Origin: Euryodendron excelsum
Lineage: Eukaryota > Streptophyta > Magnoliopsida > Ericales > Pentaphylacaceae
Length of the DNA stretch: 64,000 nt
Direction: 5' to 3'
NCBI GenBank assembly: GCA_033060915.1
Contig: CM065379.1
Span: 27,272,318-27,336,317, forward strand
Both the position numbers and the translations under genes were made by a program. Below, piece by piece: positions 33,671 to 47,090 of this stretch; the stretch's first letter is position 1; every line of letters starts with the position of its first letter. Under the pieces are notes generated by a model. That model made no database searches, was not told where the DNA came from, and saw only the letters and a program-made list of their open reading frames with translations.

Positions 33671-36600
33671 TGTCGCGCCCAGATTTTTTGCACTCGAGGA
33701 ATACTCACACAAGCGGGAAAAATGCTATACTCTCTCGTTAGAACTCACCTTCCTAGAAGAATGAGTGCGGCTAGGTTTGAATAAAGGGCTTTTGGAAAAT
33801 ATTCGGAGTCGCCACCTAACTTGATTAAGGTGAGTTAGGTCACCTAAAAACTAAGAATAATCCGAAGACTACACTTAGGGTTTTTGGAAAAAGGTTTTTG
33901 AAAATACCCCCTCAAGAGAGGGTTTTAAAGAAAACAGGTTGTTTGGCAACCTTTGGAAAATATTTAGCCCTTTTTGAAAAATAACTCCTTTTGGTCTTTG
34001 AAAACAGTGATCTAAGTTCGGAGGTTGGTTACGGGTAGGGAAGACGCACTAAGCCATCACCCTACCCCGCTCTTTCGGTACCTACATGTCAATCTACCCT
34101 AGATTCACCTATGAGAGTCTTTAGCTAACTAATGTTCAATCCTATTCACTTTGAAAAACAATGTTTGAAAAGAAACTAACATGATCCATGATATGCACGT
34201 GTAAGAAAAGAGAATTGAAAAATAGATTTGGAAATAGATTTGGAAAAAGATTTGAAAAGGAATTGATTTGGTTTAAAAAGAGATTTAGAAAGATAGTTTT
34301 GAAATTGGAATTGAAAAGAGATTTGAAGAGAGTTATGGAATTGAAAACTTGAAAAATGTTGTGGAATTGGAGATTGGAAAGAAATTGTGACCGCACCCAT
34401 GAGGGTGGAATTGAAAGTTTGAAAAGTGTTGTGACCGCACCTATGAAGGTTGCCTACGTATCCCTTTGGGGGAATCAGGTCAGTCGTAGTTCGGACAAGA
34501 GTCCGATTGGAAATAGAATGCTTGATTGGAAGAAAGAGATTGAATTGAAAATTGAATTCGATTTGAAGTTAGAAGAGGAGATTGGAATTTGAAATTTTGG
34601 AAAAGATTGGACTTTGATTTGAAAAGATAGATTTGGACTTGTTTTGGAAAGATGGAGGTTTAAGAAACCTAGACTTAGGAAAGATAGGAAACCTAGGAAA
34701 GACTTGAGATTTAGAAAGATTCGACTCGAATATTTGACTTGGAAGATTTGGAAAGATTGGATTTTAGGAAATGTTCGAATTCGGAAAGATCCGATTTCGG
34801 AAAGTTTCGAATTAGGAAAGTTTCATTTTTGGAAAGTTTTGGAATTAGGAAAGTTTCGACTTAGGGAAGTTTTGAAAATTGGAAAGTTTTGAACTTAGAA
34901 AAGTTTTGGAATTAGGAAAATTTCAACTTAGGAAAGTTTTAAATTTGGAAAGTTTTGAAATAGGGAAGTTTTAAAAGTAGGAAAGTTTCGTTTTAGGAAA
35001 GGTTTGAAAAAGGGAAGTTTTCAATTTAAGAAATGTTTGAATTAAGAAAGTTTTGAGTTTAGAAAAGTCTTAGATTTGGAAAGATGTTGAAGTTTTGGAA
35101 AGTTTAGAATTTAGAAAGTTTGGAAGTTTAGAAAAATTTAACTTAAGAGAGTTTTGAACTTGGAAAGCTTTGAATTTGGAAAGATTTGAAATTTGGGAAA
35201 GTTTAAGATTTAGAAAGTTTTAGAGTTTTAGAAAATCTCGAGATTAAGAAAGGTTTGAGTTTAGGAAAAGTTTGAAAACTTAGGTTTGAAAAGTTAAGAT
35301 TTGGAAGGGGTAGAATTAGGAAAGGGTTGAATTAGGGAAGATTTGGAAATTTAATGTTTAAGGAAAGATTTGAAAGTTTTAGGAAATTTAAGATTTAGGA
35401 AAGTGGAAGTTTATGAAGGATTTGAATTAGGAAAGAGTTGGATTAGGAAAGGATTGGATTTGGTTTCTAAAAGAAAAGGTTGGATTTTGTTTCCAAAAAC
35501 GGAGGATTGGATTTGGTTTCCCAAACGGGAATATTTGATTTGGCAAGGATTTGGAAAGGGAGATTCTAAAAACTCTAGATTTGGAAAATTTGTAGTTTCA
35601 ACAAAGAAAATAGGTTTTGGAAACCTAGGCTTGGGGCAAATTTTGAAAACCATGTTTTTGGAAAGAAAATTAGGGTTTCCTAATTGTGGGTTCTAGGGCT
35701 TGACTTGGGCTCTAAGGAAAGCGTTTTTGGAAAGTGCGTTTTTGGAAACGAAGATTTTCTAGAAGGGGAATCCTAGGGGGGAGTTTTTGGAAAGAAAATT
35801 TGAAGATAGAGTTTTTACAAAAAGATTTCAAAGAGAAAGAGTTTTTGGAAAGTGTGTTTTTGGAAACGAAGGTTTTGGAAGGAAAATCCTAGAGGGGAAT
35901 TTCTAGAAGGGAGATTTTGGGAAAGAGAGTTTTTGGAAAGATTTTTGGGAAGAGTTTTTCCAGGAAAGAGACCTAGTGAACGTTTTTGGAAAGTGGACTT
36001 TGAAGAGCGCGTTTTGGAAAGGAGTTGAAAAAGGAGGTTTTAAAAAATAGATTTTTGGAAAGAGTTTTTGAAAGCAATTTTGGAAAGAAGAATTTTTGGG
36101 AAGTATGTTGAAAAAGAGATTTTTAGGAAGGGATTTTTTAAAAGAGAGCTTTTTGGAAAGTATAAAAACATCTCACTTTCCTAAAGCGATTCTAACCATA
36201 AGAAGGCTAGAACCACTTTAAGAAAGCGGTTTTGAAAACAACAAGATTTGAAAATATGGACCATATTGGTCGCTTTTAATGTAACACTTTCCTAAAGCAA
36301 TCCTAGCCATGGAAAGGCTAGAATCACCCTAGGATTGTGATTTTGAAAACATGTTTTTGAAAAAAAGGATTTTGATGCAATTTTGAAAACGAGTTTGAAA
36401 ACAACTTTCAAAACGATTTTTGGAAGATGCAAGATCATGATATGCACAATGCAATTTTGGGGTCGTGAACATACAAGGCTAAGGCTTCACCACATAATCA
36501 AGGGGGCCGAACCCACGTGGTCTCTGGTTAGATTAGAAGAAAGCCCCCGACACGGTGACTCTCCAATAGCCCAATCCTACACATGGACCGGGAATCCCCT

Positions 36601-37874
36601 TGTTTCAAGCATGCAAAGAAAGGGGGGGAAAGAGATGGGGGATTAAAATAGAGAAAACCCAAGTGGGTTAGGAGAGAGAAGAGAGAGGGGGGAAGTGTGA
36701 AAATTTAAATAGAAAGCCTACCGTATGTCTTCTTTATTTTGCGTGTCTTTGATCTTCGGTCTTCGTCTTGATCTTCGTCTTCAATCTTCAACAGTTGTCT
36801 TCAAGCTTCAAACTTCAGATTACAACTCTTCAAGTCTTCGAAGGAGGGTTGAAGGTTAGTGTATGAGTGTATGGGGATGTATAGGAGTGTATATGAGGCT
36901 ATGGTTTGTAAGAACCTAAAGAGGCTAGGGTTTAGGGAGTGCACGAGCTCTGTATATCGAATTATATGATTTTTAGACTGAGTTTGCGGACCCTTTTCAC
37001 GTTGAATGAGGCTCTGTATTTATAGAGGTTGGACAACACTGGCGCCTGTTGCAGTGGCGCCAGACCAAAATTTACACTGGCGCCACTAGGAGTGGCGCCA
37101 GGCCATTTTTTGGCTTGGCGCCACTAGTAGTGGCGCCAGCCATTTAGGAAACATTTAAGGTCGGCAAGCAATGTATCTTTGACTAGATTTGGGCGCCTGT
37201 ACTAGTGACTACCATGCAATTTTTAGCCTGACTTCACTAGGAGTAACTCCAGAAAGTCCGAGAATGATTTAAAGAAGCCGGGAATGACCCGAAAGGTTGG
37301 AAAAGTGCAGGAACACTTAAAATAGTGTCCTTGAGGTATTTGACTTGAAAAGTGAGTATAGGATGTGTCGCAAGGGTTGACCGGGCTTTTAGGGGCAAAA
37401 CGGTCAATCGGATTGGAAAGCTGCCGGGACGGACTCGGACTATCCCGGAAGAAGACTTGGGATTTGGAAACATTATTTAGAATGTTCCCAGAGGTTGCCG
37501 GTTTGATTCACAGAGCCGGCGTGGTCGGAAAAGAAGACCGGCCCACCAGGGGCAAAACGGTCATTTTGTACCAGGTTTGCCGGAACTGACTCGGAATGAT
37601 CCGGAAAGGTAAAGAAAGGTTTAGAACACTATAAAAAGTATTCTCAGGAAGTTACCGGTTTGATACCCAGAGCCGGTGTGGTTCCCGGGACGTTCGAATG
37701 CCTAGGGACAAAACGGTCATTTAGCCTCAAGTGGGCCCTATGGGCCCGAGAAGCGACTGGTGGACTAAATTCAAGTTAAAAAGGCGGGCTTAGAGTCTAA
37801 ATATGCATGTGATGTGTGAAAGTGAGCTTGGTCAGCTCAGAGATTGCCGAGCAGGCAAAAATGGGGTGCTTACA
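33671..37874 (-). repeat. Element 2 right LTR (5' LTR in transcription sense, 4204 bp)
   Basis: TGTCGCGCCC to GGTGCTTACA. It matches the left LTR with scattered single-base differences and one 16-base insertion near 34816. It carries the promoter that would drive the genomic RNA. Confidence 0.92.
37017..37024 (-). promoter_or_regulatory. TATA box of element 2 5' LTR
   Basis: TATAAATA on the - strand. The GGCGCC cluster (37041-37138) lies just upstream of it in transcription, as in the left LTR. Confidence 0.75.
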
Positions 37875-37879
37875 CAAAT
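37875..37879. repeat. Target-site duplication of element 2, right copy (CAAAT)
   Basis: Identical to 23650-23654. Confidence 0.9.
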
Positions 37880-38681
37880 CTTCCAATCAAAGTTCAAATC
37901 AAAACCTTTTCAAGTCAAACTTTTCAAAAGCTACAAGGTGTCTTTTCAAATCAAACAAGACCCCTCAGTGTCTATTTTTAATCGGACCATAAGTTTGAAC
38001 TACGATTGACCTGATTCCCCACAAAGGGATACGTAGATAGCTCTCATTGGTATGGTCACAACCTTTTTCTTACAAAATTTCAATTTTCTTTTTGAAAATC
38101 TCTCTCCAAATTTTAAATTCTTTTATGCGCTTGCATATTATGCATCACATCATCTCTAAAGTGATGACATAAACCGCTTTTTAAAAATTCTTTTTCAAAG
38201 TGGATAACAGTGGATTGTTTTACAACCGAAGATTCTAAATGAGTGAACCTAGGGTGAAAAGACATGTAGGTACCACAAGGGTGGGAAAGGGTGATAACTT
38301 AGTACATCTTCCCTATATGTAACCAATCCTCGAACCTAGAATCACTGTTTTTGAAAGACCAAAATGAAGTTATTTTCAAAAAAGGGCTTAAATCTTTCCA
38401 AAGGTTGCCAAACAACCTATTTTCTTAAAAACCCTCTCAAGAGAAAGTTTCTCGAATTTTTTAAAATCCTTAAGTTTAATCTTTTGATTGCACTTAGTTT
38501 TAGGTAACCTAACTCACCTTAACAAGTTAGGTGGCAATTCCAAATCTTTTTTCAAAAGCTCTTATCCAAGTCAATTTCTAATTCAAGCCTAGTCACACTC
38601 GTCCTTCTAGGAGGATGAGTTCTAACTAAAGAGTACCGTGTGTATTTCTCATGCTCGAGTGCAAAAAACTGGGGCACGACA
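37880..38681 (+). repeat. Tat solo LTR S1, right part
   Basis: Continues the inverted LTR interrupted at 23654: the inverted R-U5 block (about 37978-38055), the block around 38262, then CTCGAGTGCAAAAAACTGGGGCACGACA at the end. Confidence 0.82.
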
Positions 38682-38686
38682 ATCAT

Positions 38687-38735
38687 CTTAGAGGTAATTC
38701 ACCTATTGCTCAAACAGCTACTCAGGCCGACTATC
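38687..38735 (+). pseudogene. gag: Copia gag fragment continuing from 20062
   Basis: In frame with the gag piece that ends at 20062; encodes an RGNSPIAQ-type linker seen after the UBN2 region in copia Gag. It is lost about 50 bases later at an insertion. Confidence 0.5.
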
Positions 38736-41700
38736 ATGACCTCAGCCTGCCCTAAGTGGATTTAGGACCATGACCGACCATTAGCTTAGCTACCAAAGGC
38801 CGAACTAATCAAAAGATTAAACACCTACGAGTTTTACAGTTATTAGGGAAGCAAAATATGTGTCTTATGCATACACTTTGAATACTAGAGCAAGTGCCTA
38901 TGTCACCATCACAATTCATGCCATAAGCATAACGTCAAGTTATTACAAACCATTAGGCCTATTCCAAGGCCATACAAAAGAAATTATATATAACATAGTC
39001 TTCTAAAGTATTTTTAAAAACTCAACCTGGTTCATCAACTTAAAAGAAAGCAAGTGCCACTATTAAACAAAACATGAGCCATCAAGCATCTACCACCATG
39101 AAGCTCCACCAAAGACATTTGCAAAAGCATAACTAGGCTCCTTACTCTTGATTTCCTGAAATGTTTAAACAATCGCATGAGCTACAAGCCCAGTGAATAA
39201 TGAACCAATCAAAACATGAAAATAACCTTGGACTTGATTCAATAAAACACAAGCGGTTGTAACATATAAGATTGAAATAAATCATGATCTTGAAGATAGT
39301 TCTAAGGTAACTAGAATTTCATATAAATGGCTCTTTCATGAGATGCCCATTAAGTTTCAAAATAGCAACATCTAAACATCATATCGTATACATATGCAAT
39401 ATGCCCAAGCTCTCAGCAAAACAAAAGATCCTTAAGAAGACACATCCACTAGTGGTGCATAATAAAACAACCTTGAGTTGCAGGGGACATCTCCCCAATA
39501 ATATATCAAGCTTCCAGTTTGTTACAAGTCCCCTAGTGTAGGACCCAGAGCATAGCATATACAAGATTCAAATACATGATCAAGTTAATACAAAATATCC
39601 ATGGGTTGGCATAATATGATAAATACAAAGTTTAGTGCCAAAACATACTAAATAAGCCTGTAATTTATCATATATCAATAATTTGTATTGGAAAAGAATC
39701 AATAGTTCAAGCTTATAGTAATAAGAAAGCATTTGGAATGAAAGATAAAATAAAGTTACTTCAATTACCCCATCACCCACCTAAGCTCTTAGCCTTCTAA
39801 ATCCTCTTATAATGGTGGTCCTACATAATAGAAGTATATATTGATCACATATAGGAAAAAGCCATAAAACAGGTCTTTCTATGACATATGTTAAAAAAAC
39901 AATAAAGTTGGATCGATCCAATATCGGTCATAGCTTCGATTGGTGCTCTCAGAAGTTTTGGATTAATCCAACATCGATCATAGCATTGATCAATGCTCTC
40001 TGAAGTTTTGGATCGATCCAACTTAGATCGATCCATCAGAAGTTAGATCAATCTAACTTCGTGGCAATAACGTTTTAAAGTCTGAATCTTGTGAAAATGT
40101 TAAGTCCCTACCAATCAAGTCCATAATGCCTATTCTAAGACTTCAAACACATATCGTAAAGACCATCATGATTTGGATAGGCTTTTCATAAAAATCATTA
40201 ATGCAAGCTCTTCAAAATGGTTCATGAAAAGAGAGTTTGGGTCACACAAGCTAGGGTTTACTCTATTCAAGTTCAAGTTCACAATTTCAGATTATGAAAG
40301 ATCTCATAGAGGTTGGTAACTACTTGTGGGCAAAGGTGGACCGGTGAGCGTAGGGTTGACTTACACGTGGTATGATTTGGGAATCTTGGTTGTTGTCGAC
40401 ATGGCTCAAGTCTCCCAGAGAGTGGCGCAGAGAGAAACAAGGGCAACCAAGAGAGAGAGACAGACAGACAGATAGACAGATGGAGAGGTTATGTGTATGT
40501 GCTCAGCTCAGGGCTGGAGCATCCATGGTGTATTCTCTAGAGAAGGCAACTAGTTTATCAGCCAAGTAACCATATAGAGAAACTAAAGTCTCTAACCGAT
40601 TCAACCAATTAAAATCTCTGGAGTATCCAACCTAAAGTCATAAGTGACTCTAGTATTTGTAGTGGGAATTAGGGCTTATGTGGCTACCACGTGGCAATCC
40701 CCAATTAGACGAGCGGTAGAGTCATCAGGACTTTAGGTGGCTGTGTCATCTCTACCCAGTTCGATTTGATTGAGATTGTTACCTCGCACCTGTGATGGAT
40801 GTTAGTTGCTACTCCAACCAGGTGATGCTATGTGGCACCATAATTAATGCAATGCAAGTTGTATTAAGGGTGACGATATGGGCATTAAATGACAAATAAC
40901 CTTAATTGATCTGGCACTTGAGTGCAATTTGGAGGGTGGTCTCTCTCTCTCTTAGCTGGTTGATGGGACAGGCCCACGCTCGCCCAAGGGGCGATCGACT
41001 CAATGGTTCCATTTGATTATAGCCACCAATCCACAATCCGTAGATAGATCCCGAGTGGTGGAGAAGAGTTACCTGGAGAGTTTCTTGAATAAGGAAGGTA
41101 GGCCTTGAGCACGAGATGCTCTGTTGATGATGTTAAGGTTGTCTTTGGTGAACCCAAACTCACAGGGTGAATGGGCATCCAGGATATTATAATGAATCCG
41201 AGCTCATGGGGTATGTGGGTGTTGAGATGAGCCGAGGAATGCCCTAAAGGATTCATGGGGTTAGGCCCACTTAGAGAACTCACGGGGGATGCAGCTTGGA
41301 GAACCCATGGGAGATGCCCTCTTGGAGAGGATGGCCCTACTAACGTCAAATGCGAGGTACTTTGACAATCTCACGAGGGATACCTGTTTAGAGATAATTC
41401 ATAGGGGATGCTCACTTGGAGAAGACAGCTCTACTAACGTCACCTACACGAGGTTGACGTGAGGTGCCTTTAGCAATCTCACGGGGGATGCCCACTTAGA
41501 GAAGGTAACCTTCCTGACATCACTTGCACAAGGTTGACGTGAGGTGCCTTAGAGGATGCACATGATATGCTCTTTGGAAGGAGAAGACCTTCCTAACGTC
41601 ACCTACATAAGGCTGATGTGAAGAGTCTTAGAGATCCTACATAGCATGCCATCTGAGGGGAGGCTCGGCCACATGGCAGAAGTAGATGAGACTACCTACA

Positions 41701-42184
41701 CTACTTTACTACAAGTAAATAAGCATAAGATGATGATTCTTACCTTGATGCAAGCTTCCTAAAAAAAATTTTATTTTTCCTTCACTTTCTCCCCTCTTTC
41801 TCTCTTGCCAAACACAAACTTTGTCTACAAACCCCCACTCATTCTCTCTCTACCATGCAATACATACACATGTGAGGAAAATGATGAATACAAGTCTAGG
41901 CCTTCTCTACATACAATGGGAGACTTAGGGATTAATGGACACTGGTCCACTAACATGTGACACTCACATGCAATCAACTAAATAAGTTATACCACTAGTA
42001 AATTAGAGTAATTAAGTATGGTTAGTGCTAACTAGACAATGTTAGCTCAATTAATCAATAAAGCTAGCCAAAATACACTAAAATTCAATTTAAGCCATAA
42101 AACTCATATAAAAGGTAAACTACATGGCTAAGCACACACATAATGCATATCTCTAAAAAAAATATCGAGGGTTAATGTGTTACA
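38736..42184 (-). repeat. Insertion inside copia: probable gypsy LTR (- orientation), left edge uncertain
   Basis: The right edge is clear: GTTACA at 42184, so the - strand starts TGTAACACATTAACCC, a common start for Tekay-type LTRs. Two left edges are possible: about 38736, where copia coding stops, or 39537 (TGTAGGACCC), where flanking CCTAG (39532-39536) nearly matches CCTAC (42185-42189). No gene inside. It holds GGATCGATCC-type repeats (about 39910-40060), a GACA microsatellite (40457-40482) and a degenerate repeat of about 105 bases with ACGTGAGGTGCCTT (41340-41640). Confidence 0.5.
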
Positions 42185-42189
42185 CCTAC

Positions 42190-43285
42190 TGCATATATTA
42201 TCATCAATCTAATAATTCATTACGGACTATCCTATTCATGTTTGTCGATTTTACCACAAGACTTGTCTAGGCCATTATTAGTGTGATTGTCCAAAGAATT
42301 TGAATCCATCTCGCACTTCTCAATCCAAAAATATTGAGTTTAAATCTATGCTACTTCTCGCTCTGCTGCTGCCACTGCTAAGGATTTTTTTAATTCTTTC
42401 TTATCGCATCTTTCTACTAGTGATCTTGAGGCTATTTTCAAATAGGTTATCTCCATTTATGGTAATCAACCTTCTACTGCTCTATCTGTTACTTTAGATA
42501 CATTCTCTTGGTTCTTTGATTCTACTTGTTATAACCATATGACTTCTAATTCATCTATATTTTTCTCTTAAACTTTGACGCTACTATTCTTGTCGTTCAT
42601 ACTGCTAATGAATCACACATGCATGTTAATCATATAAGCTATGTCTCTACCTTTAATCTTACACTTCCATATGCCTACTTCATACCTACACTTATTCCCA
42701 ACCTTATCTTTGTCGGCCAATTATGTGATCTCAGACTCACTATTATATTTTCTTCCACTAATTATGTTGTGCAAGATCTAAAGACGTGATAGACTCTTGG
42801 GATATGCTATAAATATGGATGCTTATTCAAGCTTATCCATATTAGCCTTCCCTCTGAGCCTCTTTCCCTGCCTTAGTATGCTATTTCAGCTTTGTCATCA
42901 TCTTCTTTTGGTCTTTAGCATTCTCATTTGGGTCATGTGTCTCTAGCTCGCTTACGTCTTTTAGTTTCTCGTGATCAATTAGGGCCTATTGGCAATAAAA
43001 AGCCATATTTTCAACTTACAAAACAACTTGCTTTACCATTCAATAGTGACTCAATATCTTTTACTCAACTTGATCTCATTCATTATGATGTATGGGGACC
43101 CTCTTCCATTGTTAATATGGGAGGGTTAAATTACTTTGTCATTTTTTTTAATTATTTTTCTTGTTTCACTTAGATAGACCTATTATAAAATTGATCTCAA
43201 TTGGCCCAAATTATTAGATTTTGCCAATGTGGTTAAAACCTAGTTCTCTCGTATTATAAAAGTTTTCAAATCTAATGATGCCATG
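42190..43285 (+). pseudogene. pol: Copia gag end, protease and integrase start, decayed
   Basis: From left: remnants of a CCHC zinc knuckle (about 42240-42300), a protease-like FDSTCYNHM motif (about 42515-42545; intact relatives have the catalytic D-S/T), then a pre-integrase zinc region with HLGHVSLARLRLLVS (about 42920-42970) and the integrase start FTQLDLIHYDVWGPSS (43057-43105). Several frames are used and stops occur, so it is dead. Cut at 43285 by an LTR-like insertion just inside the integrase core. Confidence 0.78.
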
Positions 43286-45036
43286 TGTAAAATCCTATCT
43301 TGCTTAGCATCATATTTAGCTTAATTGCATATGTTTTTAAGCAAGATTTCCTTAATCAATGAGCTTAATTAGCATATTTTAATGAGAGCATGTCATGGGG
43401 GGATTCTGTTACTTTTTAGCATGACTAATTAGCTTAATTCATCATTAATTAACTTAATTAATCTCCATGATTAGCTTAATGTTAATGATGATTAATTATC
43501 ATAAGTGTTATTAATTATGTTAATCATGTGGATTAGTGGTAGATTAATGAAGTATAGAGGAGCTAGGTGTGTACTTCACCCTAAGTGAGGAGTGTGCATA
43601 AGCTCTGTAGGTGTGGTGTGTGCTTGTACTAGCATGTGTGTGTGTGTGACATTTCTAGCTATAGATATAAGTTGTATCTATAGTTGTCTTCAAGCTAAGG
43701 GGGAAAAGAAAAGAAAGGAGCTTGTTAGTATTTTATATGTTTGGCAAAAGAGAAAGTGAGAGAAAACGAGAGAAACAAATAAGGAATTCAAGATGAAGCT
43801 TGTGATTTAATTGTTGAAGGTGAGAAACCTCATGTTTATGATTATTTCATTGCACTTTTGTTGGTTATTGCATGCTAGCATTTCATTTCATGTCATAAAG
43901 GTGGGAATTGAAGTGAAAAGTGGGTGAGTGTCAGGGTTTTCAAGTGGAAGCCTTAAATGCTTTATATAGTGCATGTTTTGAGCTTAAAGTCTTGTTTGAC
44001 CCCTGTTTTGTGTTTTAGCTTCTTGTGTCACATCGAGAAGGGTTTAGCAGCTCTTATGGAGTTTTTAATGTGTTATTGCTGTATCATTTCCTATATTTGA
44101 GCATTATAAGTTATGAACATGCATTAATTATGCATATACTTCACAAGTTTGAAGTGGTGATGTGTGATAGCTTCAAAAGTGGCTCAGGACACTCTGGTTC
44201 AATCTAAGGATTGATTCAATCATAGTTATAAAGCAGTATAATGTGGGGATTTTAAGATATTCTTACTCTTAATAAATTGAATGTCTTGTTATCTATATTA
44301 ATATTTGGTGATTGGGATTATAAGGTGCATTGCATACAATACATATTATGTGCATGAATTGCATTGCACTGGTGAGGTTTAGCTGATGTGGGGCTATCCT
44401 ATGGTTTAGTCATGATGGACTAACCTAAAGGGTGTCACTTTAGACATTCTTTAATAACAAACCATCGATATATTGGGCCAATGTTATCAAAACAGCACGC
44501 ACATTTGTGGTGTATCATACATTGTAACACAGGAGATATTATATTTCAGTGATAGTGGTTTATCTATTGATGGATTATTAATTGATTATTTGTCATTCAA
44601 TCATTATGAGTATTGATTATCTTTGAAGCACATTGATATATAGCTCATACCCACACAGATTGTTTTACAGGGTAATTGGAGATGTCCAGTCCACTGTTGG
44701 TGTTAATGTTGATGTTGGTGTTGAGTTAGGGATCTTGAAGAAGCTCTTTAGTTAAGTTGTTGGTCATGTACATTGTTGTACATTGTATTAAAGTCTTCTT
44801 AGAGTTTGTTTACATTATGATCTTGTAAATATTTGTAAGTTTGAATTAGTAGTTCTCTTTATGATGTATGTTGGAGGATTATGAGATGGTTTTAATTCAT
44901 AATGATGTTGTTTATCTCTTATAAGATTTTTATCTTTGCGATTTATTGTGAGGCTTCACTGACAGGTTGTTAACTTGTACCATCACATCCACCTTAAGAT
45001 GGTGTTAATAACACCTGATTAGGAGTGGGCGTGACA
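43286..45036 (+). repeat. LTR-like insertion in the copia integrase (probable solo LTR, about 1.75 kb)
   Basis: Begins TGTAAAATCC and ends GGGCGTGACA, with TG...CA termini and a gypsy-like end. It splits the integrase frame between the pieces ending at 43285 and starting at 45037. The target duplication is not clean. Contents are AT-rich with TAATTAGC-type repeats near 43320-43480 and no gene. Confidence 0.5.
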
Positions 45037-45307
45037 TGATGGAATACCGAGACACTAGTTTTCTTCACTTTCTTTGCCAACAAGGTATTGTACCTCATCG
45101 TTCTTTTCCCGGCACATCTCAACAAAATGGTCGTGCTAAATGTAAGCATCAACACATCCTTGATACTGTTTGTGTTATCCTTATTTCCTCTTCTGCCTTG
45201 AACATTTTTAGGGTAAAGCTAATCTCACTATAGTTTATACTATCAATCATGTTCCTTCTTCCCTTCTTGATAATCAGTCTCTTTATGAATAGTTTTATGG
45301 TAACCCT
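45037..45307 (+). pseudogene. pol: Copia integrase core, continuation
   Basis: Encodes MEYRDTSFLHFLCQQGIVPH, then PGTSQQNGRAKCKHQHILDT, the integrase stretch ending in the region of the catalytic glutamate; in most copia elements the residues are NGRAERKHRH. Stops and a frameshift follow. Cut at 45308 by a Tat LTR, so reverse transcriptase and RNase H are not in the window. Confidence 0.78.
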
Positions 45308-46639
45308 TGTAAGCACCCCATTTTTGCCCGCTCAACAATCTTCGATCCACATCGATCTTCTAGTAAAATGTCACAACACTATCAAACCTAAATTGTCTTT
45401 TCAAAAAAACAAGTCAAATCAATTGCTTCCTGGGCTCATCGCCGACTGAAGCCAAATGGCCAAAATCCCGCCAGGCTTTCCAAGGTAGTTTTCAGAGATC
45501 GGGAGGTCTCCGAAACCAATCACCACTGTCAAAGTGACGGAAATACTCACAAACTTTAAACAGTTCATTTTTGGTACCTACTAGCCTGCCAATGTAGAAT
45601 GTCTGTTATGCCCCTTGGCATTAGGTAAGTTTCCTGAGATCAGGCGATCTCTGGAACTAACACCACCCCGTTAGAGTGATGAAAATACTCATAAACCTTT
45701 AAACCATTGGAGTGATGACAACACTCACTAGGTCAATACAGGTATGCCACTAAACAACTTAATGTCACAAAACTGAAAGTGCCTTTGGCTGTAGCATGTT
45801 TGAGAAGGACGAGAGACTTTTGGAAACTAACCCGTTACAACCGTCGGAGTAACAAAAATATTCATAAACCCATGTCAACACTGACGCCTGCTAGCCCATT
45901 TCAATGAAAAATGACCAAACTACCCCTTGGGCATGATGGCATTTTTTGCGAGAAAGTATAAATTTCTCGAGAAGATAAGTCCATCTAGCCAGGCATGTCT
46001 TATGAGAAAGTACAAACTCCTTGAGATAGTAAGTTCATCTAACCCGGCACATCTTCGAGAAAGTACCAAGTCCTCAAGATGATAAGTCCACCTTTCAAGA
46101 CTATCCCTGGATAGTTCAACATGTTTAATATGCCATTTCAGTCGACTCCGGACCAATTCTGGTGATACCCAATCAAAATGACCATTCTACGCCTGGGCAA
46201 ACTGGCACATCATCAAGAAAGTACTAAGTCCTCAAGACAATAAGTTCATCTTTCCAAGACTGTCCCTGAAAAGTCTGACATGTTCAATATGCCATTCCAA
46301 TTGACTCCGAACATGTTTAGGTGATACTCAGTCAAAATTATCGTGTTGCCCCTAGGCACCCCTAACACGCTCACCAGGAAGTACAAGTCCCCCGAAGTGG
46401 CAAGACCACACCAAATTACCTCTAGGTAGTCAGACACACTCATGTGTAAGAATAAAGTCCACTCTGGCTTCATTCTGGCAAGTTTTGATCAAAATAACCA
46501 TTTTACTCCTAGGGGCTTGGGCCACCGTTCCAACCATGCCGGCTTTGTGAATCAAACTAGAATTCGTTGGGATACCCTGTTGAACATCCCCTTCCAATTC
46601 CAAGCAAGTCCCTTGACTCAAAACACCCCTAAGTCAACA

Positions 46640-47090
46640 AAAGCTTCCCGGAGCGTCTCACAAATGCTTTGCTAGGGTTGACTTTTTCTCTGATTCTCTG
46701 ATTAAAATGCACTATTAAATGACTTGAGAAATGTGTAAATAAGAGAATTCTTGAAAGCCTTTCTATATGTATTTTCATCGATACGGCTCGATTGAAAAGA
46801 TCGCTTCCCAAAGAATCTGATCGCGTGGCTCGAAAGTTGTCACTTTGAAAAACCCTTGGAGCATCTCACAGAAGCTCTGCCAAGGTTGATTTTTCTTTAA
46901 TTCCCTGATTAAAATGCACCGTCAAACGACTTGAGAAATGCATATATTAGAAAATTCCTTGAAGCTTATCCAGAGGACCTCCTATTGGTATGATTCGATT
47001 GAGGAGGCCGCTTCCCAAAGGCCACAATCATGTGGCGTAAAAACTGCCATTTTTGGAAACCCTCAGAGCGTCTCACAAACGCTCCAAAAA
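46640..47090. repeat. About 204-bp tandem duplication in U3 of LTR P2 (2.2 copies)
   Basis: GGAGCGTCTCACAAA-type starts at about 46650, 46857 and 47065, each followed in full copies by CTGATTAAAATGCAC and GACTTGAGAAATG. Not seen in the other LTRs. Confidence 0.65.

Larger units (their letters stand above)
23655..37874 (-). mobile_element. Complete non-autonomous Tat element 2 (14.2 kb), recently inserted
   Basis: Two LTRs (23655-27841 and 33671-37874) that are nearly identical by eye, a perfect 5-bp target duplication, tRNA-Arg primer site next to the right LTR and polypurine tract next to the left LTR, so transcription runs on the - strand. The 5.8-kb internal region has no gag, pol or antisense gene: only leader, repeated spacer modules and a 69-bp minisatellite. 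It therefore resembles a LARD-type passenger needing proteins from an autonomous relative. It is inserted in solo LTR S1. The LTR offset is 10016 at the start and 10033 at the end, mostly from one 16-base extra minisatellite unit in the right LTR. Confidence 0.9.

Noticed and set aside
39845..40036. Small - strand frame with SIDQCYDRCW repeats
   Set aside because: It reads the GGATCGATCC repeat inside an LTR-like insertion.
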